A stretch of 64,000 bases of DNA from Streptomyces griseochromogenes (GTDB lineage Bacteria > Actinomycetota > Actinomycetes > Streptomycetales > Streptomycetaceae). This document shows positions 1 through 8,199 of the stretch, piece after piece. The notes beneath the pieces are model-generated. The model was not told where the DNA came from and did not search any database. It saw nothing but the letters and a program-made list of their open reading frames with translations. The stretch is from the NCBI RefSeq assembly GCF_001542625.1, contig NZ_CP016279.1:5394001-5458000 (forward strand), written 5' to 3'. The position numbers and the translations under genes were made by a program. Numbering within the stretch: the first letter of the stretch is position 1; each line of letters opens with the position of its first letter.

Positions 1-220
1 GGACGGTGACCGCCTCGCCGTTCAGATAGAAGACGCCCTGTCCACTGACCACGTAGTAGATATAGGAACTTCTCTCGTTGGAGAATTCCTGAAAATGCCC
101 CCGCTTCACCTGTACACGAGCGACTGTCGCCGATGGGTCGGAGTGACGGTAAACAGACAGGTCGATCCCATGCTTGCTGAAGTTACTTCCTTCTTCGACC
201 GTATGTTTATATTTGTCCAT
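1..220 (-). CDS. small cupin protein, 5' part only (Pac13-type dehydratase candidate)
   Basis: The gene runs off the left edge, so only the first 73 codons are present. It starts at an ATG (218-220) with a clear GAGGAGAC ribosome site 6-8 bases upstream. The visible protein has the cupin strand pattern: a run ending RVQVKRGHFQEFSN, then SYIYYVVSGQGVFYLNGEAV, the usual x-x-VxxGxGxFxxxGE barrel signature. In uridyl-peptide antibiotic clusters a small stand-alone cupin (Pac13) dehydrates uridine-5'-aldehyde to give the 3'-deoxy nucleoside; the NRPS neighbours make that the best guess. It lies 104 bases downstream of the condensation-PCP gene on the same strand, so co-transcription is likely. The fold is well supported; the reaction is inferred from context. 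This stretch is visibly less G+C-rich than the IS DNA nearby. Confidence 0.7.
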   Translation of the reverse strand, partial: MDKYKHTVEEGSNFSKHGIDLSVYRHSDPSATVARVQVKRGHFQEFSNERSSYIYYVVSGQGVFYLNGEAVTV

Positions 221-324
221 TGCTGTATGTCTCCTCGACGGCGCGGGCGCCAGGGCTACGGGCAGCGCGGTGCTGCTCGTGCTCCTGGCGCCCTGTGTGA
301 TCACGACGACCGGCAAGCTGGCTG

Positions 325-2019
325 TCAACGCCGGAGGTCAGGGGTCGGCTGATGGCGCGCGGCTGATGCCGCTTCGAGCTCCCGTGGGGAGGAGCACTTG
401 AAGATCAGGCTGGTCGGAGGGCGCCATCCCGAGAGCGACTCATAGTGCGACAGCAACACCGGGACAAGCAGCGAGTAGCCGCCGGCCTGGAAGAAGTCGG
501 TGTCCTCGTAGATGTCGTCGTCTTCCAGGATGTCGCGGAACGTCCGAAGCCACAGTGAGCCGGAAGGCTCTCCACCTTCGGCAGCCGGATCGGGCCGGGT
601 GACGTCGGACTCGACGGCGGCTCTGGCCTCGCTGGTCTTCCTGTGCCCCTGGGGCGCGTCACGGCCGGCGCGCACCGGCGCGACCTCGGTAAGGGCCAGG
701 GTGCCCATCGGCTCGGACGGGTGTGCGAGATACGCACGGAGAATGGCCTCGAATCCCGCGGAGAGCAGCTCGATGTCTTTGGAGCTGAAGAGCTGCGTAG
801 AGTATTCCCAGACCAGTTCGTAGCCGTGATTGCCGTGGTCTCCGTGGCGGACCTTGTCGGGCATGACGACGACACTGAGATCGAACTTGGTGCTCTCGGC
901 ACCCAGGGCAACCTGCATGTCGACCGAGAGGCCAGGGAGTTCGACCCTCGGGCAAGGCCCGTCATGCATGCCGAACATGAAATTGAAGAGGGGGTTGCCC
1001 AGCCCCTTGCTGCTGCGCTTGAGAGCCTTCACGAGCTCCTGGATCGGCGCAGACTCATGGTCGATCGCATCGAAGATTGCGGTCATGGCGTCCAGTGCCA
1101 CGTCGCCGCACGGGGTTTCGGGGTCGACGGCCAACCTGACCGGTACGGTGTTGACCATCATGCCGACCGTACGCTCGAACCCCACGGGACGGTTGGCCAT
1201 TGGCATGCCGATGACCAGATCGTTCTTACCGGAGTAGCGGCGGCAGAGCTCGGCGTAGACCGTCAGCAGTGCGGCGAAGACAGTGAGGCCGCCCTTATGG
1301 GCCACTGCGCGCACTTGGCCCATGAGATCGGCGGAGAGGATCTGCCGGTACTGCGCTCCGCGGTGGTCGAACAGTTCCGACCGCTGGGCGCCCAGGCCAG
1401 GAAACTCGATGCCGAAGTCCGCGCCGTCAAGCGTGCCCACCCACCACTTGACGTCAGAAGCGACACGCTCACGGTATTCATCGGTAGCGATATACGCTAC
1501 GTATTCTTCATAGGGAGGCGCAGGTTCCGCAGTGAAACTCCGGCCCGTCAGTTCTGCTGAATACTGCTGAAGCACGCCGGTAAGGAATCCAACCGTGGAC
1601 CTACCGTCATGTATCAGGTGGTGCTCGGTAAAGAAGAGCTGCCAGTGGTATTCCGTCAAACGGACCAAGGCCCAGCGAGCCAGTGGAGCGGTCCGCAGGT
1701 CAAATTCGGTGTGTACGTGCCGATGAAGAAGCTCCGTCCGCGCCCCTTCGCGATCCTCAGCACCCCGCAGATCATGCTCAGGAATCTCTATGTGGGGACT
1801 CTCCACGACTTCCTGAGAGGCTACCGCAGAGCCCTCGCCGCATATCTGAATCCGCATGGCATCATGTCGGCCGACTGCGTCGACGAGACACTTTCGGAGA
1901 ACCGTAGAATTGACTTCACCATGGAAATCAATAACCGCGGTAGCGTGATAGGCGCGACTATCAGGAACTACCTGTTGCTGCAGCCAAACGATTTGTTGTG
2001 AGGTGCTGAGCGGGAACAC
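325..2019 (-). CDS. NRPS protein: condensation domain plus C-terminal PCP
   Basis: A 564-residue protein with a condensation domain (residues 1 to about 440) and a peptidyl carrier domain (about 485-550). The condensation active site HHxxxDG is intact (HHLIHDG, residues 133-139). The carrier site reads DFFQAGGYSLL, with the phosphopantetheine serine in GGYS. There is no adenylation domain, so it must act with amino acids loaded elsewhere, which is typical of dissociated uridyl-peptide NRPSs. The GTG start at 2019 follows an AAGGAGA ribosome site at good spacing. A near-perfect 20-bp palindrome lies at 2078-2097, about 60 bases upstream, and probably marks the regulated promoter. The cupin gene follows on the same strand. 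Which peptide bond it forms cannot be read from sequence. Confidence 0.93.
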   Translation of the reverse strand: MFPLSTSQQIVWLQQQVVPDSRAYHATAVIDFHGEVNSTVLRKCLVDAVGRHDAMRIQICGEGSAVASQEVVESPHIEIPEHDLRGAEDREGARTELLHRHVHTEFDLRTAPLARWALVRLTEYHWQLFFTEHHLIHDGRSTVGFLTGVLQQYSAELTGRSFTAEPAPPYEEYVAYIATDEYRERVASDVKWWVGTLDGADFGIEFPGLGAQRSELFDHRGAQYRQILSADLMGQVRAVAHKGGLTVFAALLTVYAELCRRYSGKNDLVIGMPMANRPVGFERTVGMMVNTVPVRLAVDPETPCGDVALDAMTAIFDAIDHESAPIQELVKALKRSSKGLGNPLFNFMFGMHDGPCPRVELPGLSVDMQVALGAESTKFDLSVVVMPDKVRHGDHGNHGYELVWEYSTQLFSSKDIELLSAGFEAILRAYLAHPSEPMGTLALTEVAPVRAGRDAPQGHRKTSEARAAVESDVTRPDPAAEGGEPSGSLWLRTFRDILEDDDIYEDTDFFQAGGYSLLVPVLLSHYESLSGWRPPTSLIFKCSSPRELEAASAARHQPTPDLRR

Positions 2020-2077
2020 ACCGAGTCTCCTTTTGATGTGACTGTGTCAAGTATGCAGACGCATAGGCAGTATTCCG

Positions 2078-2097
2078 GTACTGATACCTGTCAGTAC
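2078..2097. promoter_or_regulatory. 20-bp palindromic operator, site 1
   Basis: GTACTGATACCTGTCAGTAC, an inverted repeat with 18 of 20 positions symmetric. It lies upstream of the condensation-PCP gene. It matches, with one mismatch, the GTMCTGACANNTGTCAGKAC consensus recalled for the pathway regulator SsaA of the sansanmycin cluster. Related sites lie at 6746, 16072, 32342 and 39957. Confidence 0.75.
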
Positions 2098-2222
2098 TTC
2101 ATCCCCCGATCCATCGCGTGACAGTCACCCCTTGATGGGCAGCGGGCAAAGACTCACCTGATGACCTGGGCCTGGCCGATGAGAGTTCCTACGCCTCCAT
2201 CGAAGAACGAGACGTTGGCTTA

Positions 2223-3255
2223 CGAGTTGGTGCGTGATAGCGGGTGAAGCGTCCGGCTGGTGGATGGCATGATCCGTCTGTGACGATCACGGTCAATCGG
2301 GTGCTCCTGGCGCATCGGCTGTTCACAGGGATCTCCCGGCGCCATCAGAGCTGCCTGGCCCAGGAGTTGGCCCAACCGTGGCAGGCCGCAGTCGAAGGCC
2401 GCCGTCATGAAGTACGAGGCGGGGCGAGAAAGCGGGCCGCGGGTGCCGGCGCCCGCCACCAGCTCGTCTTCGTCGACCGGCTCGTGGCCACGCTCATCCA
2501 CCTGCGACACGACCTCCCACACGGCGTCCTCGGGCTGCTGTTCGGCGTCGACCGCTCCACCATCACCACGGCAGTCCAAGAAATGCGTACGCTCCTAGCC
2601 GAGCGGGGATACGCAGTCCCCAACCGTCCTGACCTGCGGTTGCGGACGCTGGCGGATGTGTTCGCCTATGCCCAGGCCGAGGGCATCGAGCTCCGCCTCA
2701 ACGCCACCGAGATCCAGGTCCGCCGCCCCCTCGCCAGCCGCAGCGGACGGCGCGCGTTCGTCTCCGGCAAGAAGAAACAGAACACCATGAAGGCCACCGT
2801 CATCGCCGACTGGCACGGCCGCACGTTATGGACCGATGCCCTGCGACCTGGCTGCACGCATGACGCCACGGCCGCCCGCAGCGAAGGTATCGCCGACTGC
2901 TTCCAGCACTTCCCTGACGTGGAAGTGCTCCTGGACGACGGCTACCTCGGCCTGAGACGTGACCACCCGACCAGGCCATCACACCCCCGAGGAAGCCACG
3001 ACCCGGGGCACTGCCAGGGAGAGTCGAGCAATGGGAACGTGATCGTCACGGGCACTCATCCGACCGCATCACCGTCGAGCACGCCCTGGCCGATCACAAA
3101 CGCTGGAAACAACTCATGCGCTGGACCCATCGCCGCGATCGCCTGCCCGAGACCCACCGAGCCATCGCCGGCCTCGTCTCCGACCGCACAGTCATGACCT
3201 GAAAACGGCCGTGAGCAGAACGAACACGCTTCACCCGCTATCACGCACCAACTCG
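2223..3255 (+). mobile_element. IS5-superfamily element with perfect 30-bp inverted ends
   Basis: The ends 2223-2252 and 3226-3255 are perfect 30-bp inverted repeats beginning CGAGTTGGTGCGTGATAGCG. They are bordered by TTA on both sides (2220-2222 and 3256-3258), a 3-bp target duplication of the TNA type known for some IS5 subgroups. Total length is 1,033 bp. The insertion sits beside another transposase remnant (3257-3852) whose 5' part is not found on the left flank. The single transposase gene is frameshifted, so the element needs help to move. Confidence 0.9.
2280..3202 (+). pseudogene. IS5-type (DDE_Tnp_4-like) transposase, frameshifted
   Basis: The GTG at 2280 begins a protein with a helix-turn-helix segment (GVLGLLFGVDRSTITTAVQ) and the DDE core: TEIQVRRP, KKKQNTMKATVIAD, then DVEVLLDDGYLGL. 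The family's D-G start of the catalytic triad (usually DGT/DGK) reads NATEIQV here. After about base 2,970 the frame drifts into low-quality sequence, while the expected ending (SSDRITVEHALADHKRWKQL) continues in another frame to the TGA at 3200-3202. At least one frameshift therefore separates the two parts. It fills the element bounded by the 30-bp inverted repeats. Members of this family mobilise their own element by DDE cut-and-paste chemistry. Confidence 0.85.
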
Positions 3256-3256
3256 T

Positions 3257-3852
3257 TAGGTCGGCGCCGGGTTCGGGGTCTTTGAGGCGACGGCGTGGTG
3301 GTACGTGCACGAGACCGTCGAGGTCCTCGCCTCGTGGGCGCCGGGGCTGCACGAGGCCCTCGTCGGTCTGGGCGAAGGTGACTTCGTCATCCTCGACGGC
3401 ACCCTCATCCCCACCGACCGCGTCGCCGCGGACGAGCCGTACTACTCGCAGAATCACAAGCGGCACGGCATGAGCGTCCGGGTCATCGCACGTCCGGACG
3501 GCACATCGCTCTGGTTCTGGCGAGCGACGCCGGAACGCACCCGCGACCTGACCGCGGTCCGCGCCCACGGCATCATCCAAACCTGCCTGACCCGTCAGAT
3601 CCTGGTCCTGGCAGACCGCGCCTACCAGGGTGCCGACTCCGCCATCCGCACCCCTATTACAGCCATCGCGACCTGCCGGAGCACTATCAACAGTACAACC
3701 GCGACCACGCACGTCTTCCCGCTCCCAGTGAACGCGCCTTCGCCCGCCTCAAGTCCTGGCAACTGCTGCGGCGAGCACGCTGCTCAACCAACCGCATCAG
3801 AAGGACCGTGGCAGCCGTGCATACCATCTTGACCTGCGAATATTCAGGATGA
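3257..3852 (+). pseudogene. 5'-truncated IS5-type transposase remnant
   Basis: From the right TTA of the neighbouring element the + strand reads an IS5-type transposase from inside its helix-turn-helix (GFGVFEATAWWYVHETVEV). It continues through the catalytic region (FVILDGTLIPTDR, QNHKRHGMSV, LVLADRAYQGA). After about base 3,650 the frame is lost and the C-terminus (ERAFARLKSWQLLRRARCSTNRIRR) continues in another frame to the TGA at 3850-3852. The N-terminus is missing and not found on the left of the inserted element, so the insertion was accompanied or followed by deletion. No start codon and no function. Confidence 0.8.
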
Positions 3853-4029
3853 AGGACATTTACTGACCAGAAGCTTCCGGTCGATCACTGGGCCAAGTAC
3901 GTGGATGAAGGCCGCATGCACTCCAAGCGTGAAGCTCTGGTTGCGTTCGCGCTCCGGTTTGACCTGGTCCAGGAGGAGCACCTCGGCCTCCTCCCCGACC
4001 TCAAGCGTTCGAGGACGCCGCGTTCTTGA
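3853..4029 (+). other. unassigned reading-frame remnant
   Basis: An open frame without a start codon encodes a plausible protein tail (DHWAKYVDEGRMHSKREALV, then FALRFDLVQEEHLGLLPDL) ending at a TGA at 4027-4029. It follows the transposase remnant directly and looks like the 3' end of a gene displaced by rearrangement. The parent family is not recognised. It points toward the PacB-like gene, which is on the opposite strand. Confidence 0.35.
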
Positions 4030-4095
4030 CCGCATGACCACCCGCCGTGCGGCCGCTTACCGACGGTCGCCGGCGGGTTTCGGCTGTCTGCGCCC

Positions 4096-5151
4096 CTACG
4101 ATCCGCTCCTGGCCAGGCTTTTCGTCTCGGCAATGCTGAGTACTCCGCCGTGCAACTCCTGGAACACTCCTCCTCGCAGCGACTTCGGCGTCTCCGACCT
4201 GGAGCCGAGACGTATGTGATCGATCCCCTGATGGGCCCGCGCGTACTGGATCGGCAGGTGGAAGACCAGGTTGAGGTACAACGCGAAGCGCTCCTTGCTC
4301 TCTTCACCACTCAATCCGATCTCGTAGATCTCCAGCTCGTTCCCCCAGAGCAGGATGGTCTGCACCCCACGCAGGCCGGCTGCCTCTGCCGTGAACACCA
4401 CGAGGTCGACATCGGGGTTGTCCTGCCAGGCGGAGAGTCGGTCACTCACGAATTCGGGCCACACCTTCTGACCCTTGGCGGCGCTGTGCTGGGCGATCAA
4501 CTCCGATGCCCAGGGGTCGACTTCGTCCCAGGAAGCCTTGTTCACCGTCATGGGCACGTCGGCGATCGTGCGCTGATCCTGGCGGAGCCTGTACCGGATC
4601 TTGGCCGGGAACTTGGCCTCCCAATCCGGGTCGACCAGGCCGAACAGATGGGCTTCACGCTCCAACTGCCCCCAGACGATGCGGCCATCAGTCGCCGCGT
4701 CCAGCGCCTCCTTGGCATTGAGGTACATGTACGGGAATACCAGACACAGGTCTTTGTCGGCGGCAAGCTTGGCGACTTCGGCCAGGAGCCTGCGCAACTC
4801 GCCCGGAGTCCTGGCACCCTCATCGACATGGAAGCCGGTCCGCCGGTCGATGCACCCACCGATCATCAGCGAGTCCCTGGGCGAGCACTCATCACCGATC
4901 GCGCCTGACAGGCCCCACGAACCAGGGTCATACGATGGATCGGGCCACGACCGCATGCGGTACCGATATACCGGGATGGCCGCCTTCAGGACATCGCCTT
5001 CGTGCCATCCGAGATAGCGACTGGTCCACCTGGCGTCCTGCTCCTGCTGACGCAGGCGGCTGTATGAGGAGGCGGCACCGGCCTTGGTGTCGAGCGCGTC
5101 GAACTGCTTCTGGTCAAAGTCTGCGATAGCCGAGGAAAAGCCCATAGCCAT
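4096..5151 (-). CDS. FemAB/GNAT-fold aminoacyltransferase-like protein (PacB candidate)
   Basis: A 351-residue protein with an ATG start at 5151 behind a GAGGG ribosome site. It has the character of the peptidogalycan-biosynthesis/FemAB group: an N-terminal SRYLGWHEGDVLKAAIPVYRYR, a middle region rich in charged and aromatic residues, and a C-terminal GNAT-like part (DLVVFTAEAAGLRGVQTILLWG, then YLNLVFHLPIQYAR and GIDHIRLGSRSETPK). In the pacidamycin pathway PacB transfers alanine from Ala-tRNA onto the carrier-bound peptide and belongs to this kind of fold. Its place among NRPS genes and next to the exporter supports the same job. It shares strand with the MFS gene 266 bases upstream. The family is fairly sure; the tRNA substrate is inferred. 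Confidence 0.7.
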   Translation of the reverse strand: MAMGFSSAIADFDQKQFDALDTKAGAASSYSRLRQQEQDARWTSRYLGWHEGDVLKAAIPVYRYRMRSWPDPSYDPGSWGLSGAIGDECSPRDSLMIGGCIDRRTGFHVDEGARTPGELRRLLAEVAKLAADKDLCLVFPYMYLNAKEALDAATDGRIVWGQLEREAHLFGLVDPDWEAKFPAKIRYRLRQDQRTIADVPMTVNKASWDEVDPWASELIAQHSAAKGQKVWPEFVSDRLSAWQDNPDVDLVVFTAEAAGLRGVQTILLWGNELEIYEIGLSGEESKERFALYLNLVFHLPIQYARAHQGIDHIRLGSRSETPKSLRGGVFQELHGGVLSIAETKSLARSGS

Positions 5152-5417
5152 GTTTCAGCCCTCACGATCTAGTGCCCGACCAGCAAGTGCCGATCAGTTC
5201 CAAGCAGTCGTCAAGGTCGCCTGTCCGCTCGCCACTTGTCGACTGCATCGCCCACGATCCCTTCTCCGCTGCGGAAATCGGGCGCAGCCGAGGTAATCCA
5301 GTCGGCTTCGAAGGCGGCAGGCAAACTCGTTCGGGCGGCGTTCCCGACCGGACGACGACGTCCGGCTTCCATCGGGATGGGACACTGCCCGTGGTGGCGA
5401 GCGTCGCCGAACCTCAG

Positions 5418-6701
5418 TCAAATCGTTGGGGTTTGGGGGATGTCGCGCATATGGCGAAGCGGAGAGAAGAACACGAACCAGCCGGCCGCCCAGGTGCCGA
5501 TGAAGGCCGCCAGGAGGGTGGGGCGTATGCCTATCAGGGTTCCCAGCGCTCCGCCGAGGACGCTGCCGAGCGGCAGCGTGCCCCACACGACCCAGCGCAC
5601 GGCCGCGTTCATCCGGCCCATCAGCGCGGGCGGGGTGACTGACTGCCGGTAGCTGAGCTGGGCGATGTTGTAGACCATGAAGGCGAAGCCCGTGATGCCC
5701 CAGCCCAGCGGGAATAACAGCGCCCCCCAGCCCTCCCAGGCAGCTGCCGCGATGACCTGCGGCGCGCTGAACACCAGCATTGACACCCAGATGATCCGCG
5801 CCGAACCGATCTTCGTGGCGAGCCGGTCGGCGAAGAGCCCGCCGGCGATCCCGCCGATCGCCGAGCCAGCCAGGATAAGTCCGGTCATCGCAGGGTTCAC
5901 GTGCAGGACGCGGACCAGGAACACCATGGCCAGGGCGGAGGTCATACCGGAGAACAGGTTGCCGAAGCCGGTGCAGATGACGACCCGTCGCAGGATCGGG
6001 TGGCTGAAGACGAAGTGGAGGCCTTCCATGATCCGATGCCTCAGCGGCTCTTCCGCCGTTGGCGCGGGCAGTGGTTCCTCCCGGCGGCGGATGCCCGTGA
6101 CCGCCAGCATCGAGACGCCGTATGACACCACATCAGCGACCAACGCTCCGGCGGCTCCCAGCAGCCCGATCAGCCCACCGCCCAAACTCGGTCCGCTGAG
6201 CTGCGCGAAAGACTGGGTCGTGCCGAGCTTGCCATTGGCGGCCATCAGGTCTTCGGTGCGGATCAGCGAAGGCAGGTAGCTCTGATACGAGACGTCGAAG
6301 AACACGGTGCATACACCGGCCGCGATGGCGGCCATGTACAGCTGTCCCATGGTCAGGACGTCGAACGCAGCCGCCAGCGGGATCGAGCCGATGATCAGCA
6401 GGCGCAGCAGATCACAGACGATCATGATGGAGCGCTTGGCGCGACGGTCCACGATCGCGCCGGCGGGCAGAGCGATCACCGCGAACGCCAGCGTGGTGGC
6501 GGCAGTCAGCAGACCGACCTCGAACGTACTCGCGTCGAGCACGACGACAGCAATCAGGGGAAGAGCCACTTGCGTGACCGCCGACCCTATCTCGCTGACA
6601 GTCTGGCCACTCCACAGCAGCATGAAATCCCGATGCCGCCATAGGCTTGGCCGATCGGTTTCAGCCCCGATGTCCTGTAAATCCTTGGCCACTTCCGTCA
6701 T
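5418..6701 (-). CDS. MFS drug-export family permease
   Basis: A roughly 427-residue polytopic membrane protein that reads as about twelve hydrophobic segments, the first after the short cytoplasmic RHRDFMLLWSGQTVSEIGS. The motif at residues about 75-85 (GAIVDRRAKRSIMI) matches the MFS motif A loop between helices 2 and 3, as in DHA3-type exporters. Its likely role is export of, or self-resistance to, the peptidyl nucleoside. The ATG at 6701 is preferred over the TTG nine bases upstream; no strong ribosome site is visible. It is divergent from the condensation-like gene at 6966, and the shared 264-bp control region carries operator site 2. The PacB-like gene follows on the same strand. Confidence 0.9.
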   Translation of the reverse strand: MTEVAKDLQDIGAETDRPSLWRHRDFMLLWSGQTVSEIGSAVTQVALPLIAVVVLDASTFEVGLLTAATTLAFAVIALPAGAIVDRRAKRSIMIVCDLLRLLIIGSIPLAAAFDVLTMGQLYMAAIAAGVCTVFFDVSYQSYLPSLIRTEDLMAANGKLGTTQSFAQLSGPSLGGGLIGLLGAAGALVADVVSYGVSMLAVTGIRRREEPLPAPTAEEPLRHRIMEGLHFVFSHPILRRVVICTGFGNLFSGMTSALAMVFLVRVLHVNPAMTGLILAGSAIGGIAGGLFADRLATKIGSARIIWVSMLVFSAPQVIAAAAWEGWGALLFPLGWGITGFAFMVYNIAQLSYRQSVTPPALMGRMNAAVRWVVWGTLPLGSVLGGALGTLIGIRPTLLAAFIGTWAAGWFVFFSPLRHMRDIPQTPTI

Positions 6702-6745
6702 GGTGGGCAACGTAGCATGGCCGGCCCAAGTGAGTTAGAACTCCT

Positions 6746-6765
6746 GTCCTGTTACTTGTTAGGAC
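6746..6765. promoter_or_regulatory. operator site 2 in the divergent promoter region
   Basis: GTCCTGTTACTTGTTAGGAC lies between the divergent exporter (start 6701) and condensation-like gene (start 6966). It agrees at 17 of 20 positions with the SsaA-type consensus recalled above when the degenerate positions are allowed. Its outer five bases (GTCCT/AGGAC) are perfectly palindromic. It is weaker than site 1 but in the expected place. Confidence 0.55.
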
Positions 6766-6965
6766 TTCAGATAGCCACGGTCAAGGCAAACTGAGTGCAA
6801 GTTCAGCGGGCAGGAGTGTGGTGCTGTGGCTATTCCACCCGTCGTCGCGTATCGGGACGTTCGTCAGCCGGCCGGTAACAGTCGGCTCGCAGTTTTTTAT
6901 TCCCGCCATTGAGTCAATCCGAGGTCGCGGATCCGCGGCTTACCGCCGAAAACAAGGGGAACCAC

Positions 6966-8165
6966 ATGACAGACAGGCTTCCCTTGTTGAGTGCACAGCT
7001 GTCCTTCGCCCTGGCCGCGCAGCGCTCGGGTCGGCGAGCGACCGTCACCCTGATGTTCCGTACGCCTCCGTGCCAGCTGTCGGCAGCGGATGTGCGCGAG
7101 GTGCTGGGGTCCGTACTGCTCCGCAACCCGGCGCTGTCCTACCGGATCGGGTTCTGCCGCGGCATCGCCTACCAAGAGTGGTACCCGGAGCCATGCGACT
7201 TCGCCGAGCTCCACACGGCAAGGGCTGAGGACGTGTCCGGATGCATGACAGAGGTGATCGAGGCATTCGAGACCTCCCTGGACGGTGCAACGATGGCGGC
7301 GCGCCTCATACGCTCGCCCGAGAACGACCACCTGCTCTTGGTTCTCGATCACGCTATGGTCGACGAAAAGTCAATGCTGATCATCAAGCAGCAGCTGGCT
7401 TCCCCTTCGGACCCGGACGAGCTCCAATTGGTCCGCTATCAAGCTGCCATCAATAATCGGATCGCGTTTGAGGAAACGGCCGTAAATGGACCCGGGATCA
7501 AGTTTTGGACGGATCGCCTAGGGGGTGTTGGAGAATTCCCCCGTACAAGGGTGAAATCCACCCGCGTGCACTCTATCGAACGGCTCCCCGATGTCGCCGT
7601 CCCGCTTTCCTTCCGGGGTTCTTTGTTCCCTTACGTTCTCTACTCGATCCACCGTGCCTTGCGCGACGTCGCGGAGCCGGGGCCCACTGTCATCGGCTAC
7701 CCGTGGGGCGGGCGGAACGCCGCGTACGCCGATGTCGTCGGGTGTTTCATGAACACAGTCATCTCTCTTGACACCCCCGGCCTACAGCAAACACCGGATT
7801 CCCCAGACGGCTTCGTCAGGAGTTGGTACCAGGAGATCGATCATGCCGACGTGCCCTTCATTACGGTCACGAGCCTCGGATCCACGTTCACCGGATCGGT
7901 CACGGCGATGCTCAGCTACACGCATGGCATCGAGCGCACGGTGAACATCGCCGGGGTGCCGGCCGTCGAGGTCGAGTCGACCGAGACCCGCCCCCCTGAG
8001 ATGTGCACGTTCCTGGCGGCGGCGGCGGTCTGCAAGGGAGAACTCCAGCTCCGTCTTCTCCTGGACGAAGAGAGCGCCGACTACGGAGTGCAGGAGTTCG
8101 GCGCCCGTTGGCTCCACTGGCTCACCACGGCGATCTCGACGAAGTTTACCCAGCAGAAATCCTGA
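6966..8165 (+). CDS. stand-alone condensation-like protein with altered HHxxxDG
   Basis: The ATG at 6966 follows AAGGGGA and gives 399 residues; the upstream in-frame start at 6909 lacks a ribosome site. The protein has the condensation-domain layout: an N-terminal LPLLSAQLSFALAAQ, the active-site strand, and the latch region (VIGYPWGGRNAAYADVVGCFMNTVIS), which matches the G-x-x-x-N-R...G-x-F-x-N-T motif. The HHxxxDG motif reads DHAMVDE (residues 128-134). The second, catalytic histidine and the aspartate remain, while the first His and the Gly are changed. It starts a five-gene + strand operon. It may join the peptide to the aminonucleoside or make an internal bond; which of these is not decidable here. 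Confidence 0.85.
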   Translation: MTDRLPLLSAQLSFALAAQRSGRRATVTLMFRTPPCQLSAADVREVLGSVLLRNPALSYRIGFCRGIAYQEWYPEPCDFAELHTARAEDVSGCMTEVIEAFETSLDGATMAARLIRSPENDHLLLVLDHAMVDEKSMLIIKQQLASPSDPDELQLVRYQAAINNRIAFEETAVNGPGIKFWTDRLGGVGEFPRTRVKSTRVHSIERLPDVAVPLSFRGSLFPYVLYSIHRALRDVAEPGPTVIGYPWGGRNAAYADVVGCFMNTVISLDTPGLQQTPDSPDGFVRSWYQEIDHADVPFITVTSLGSTFTGSVTAMLSYTHGIERTVNIAGVPAVEVESTETRPPEMCTFLAAAAVCKGELQLRLLLDEESADYGVQEFGARWLHWLTTAISTKFTQQKS

Positions 8166-8199
8166 AGACCAGATGACCGGCCCACTGGAGAGTTGAGAT

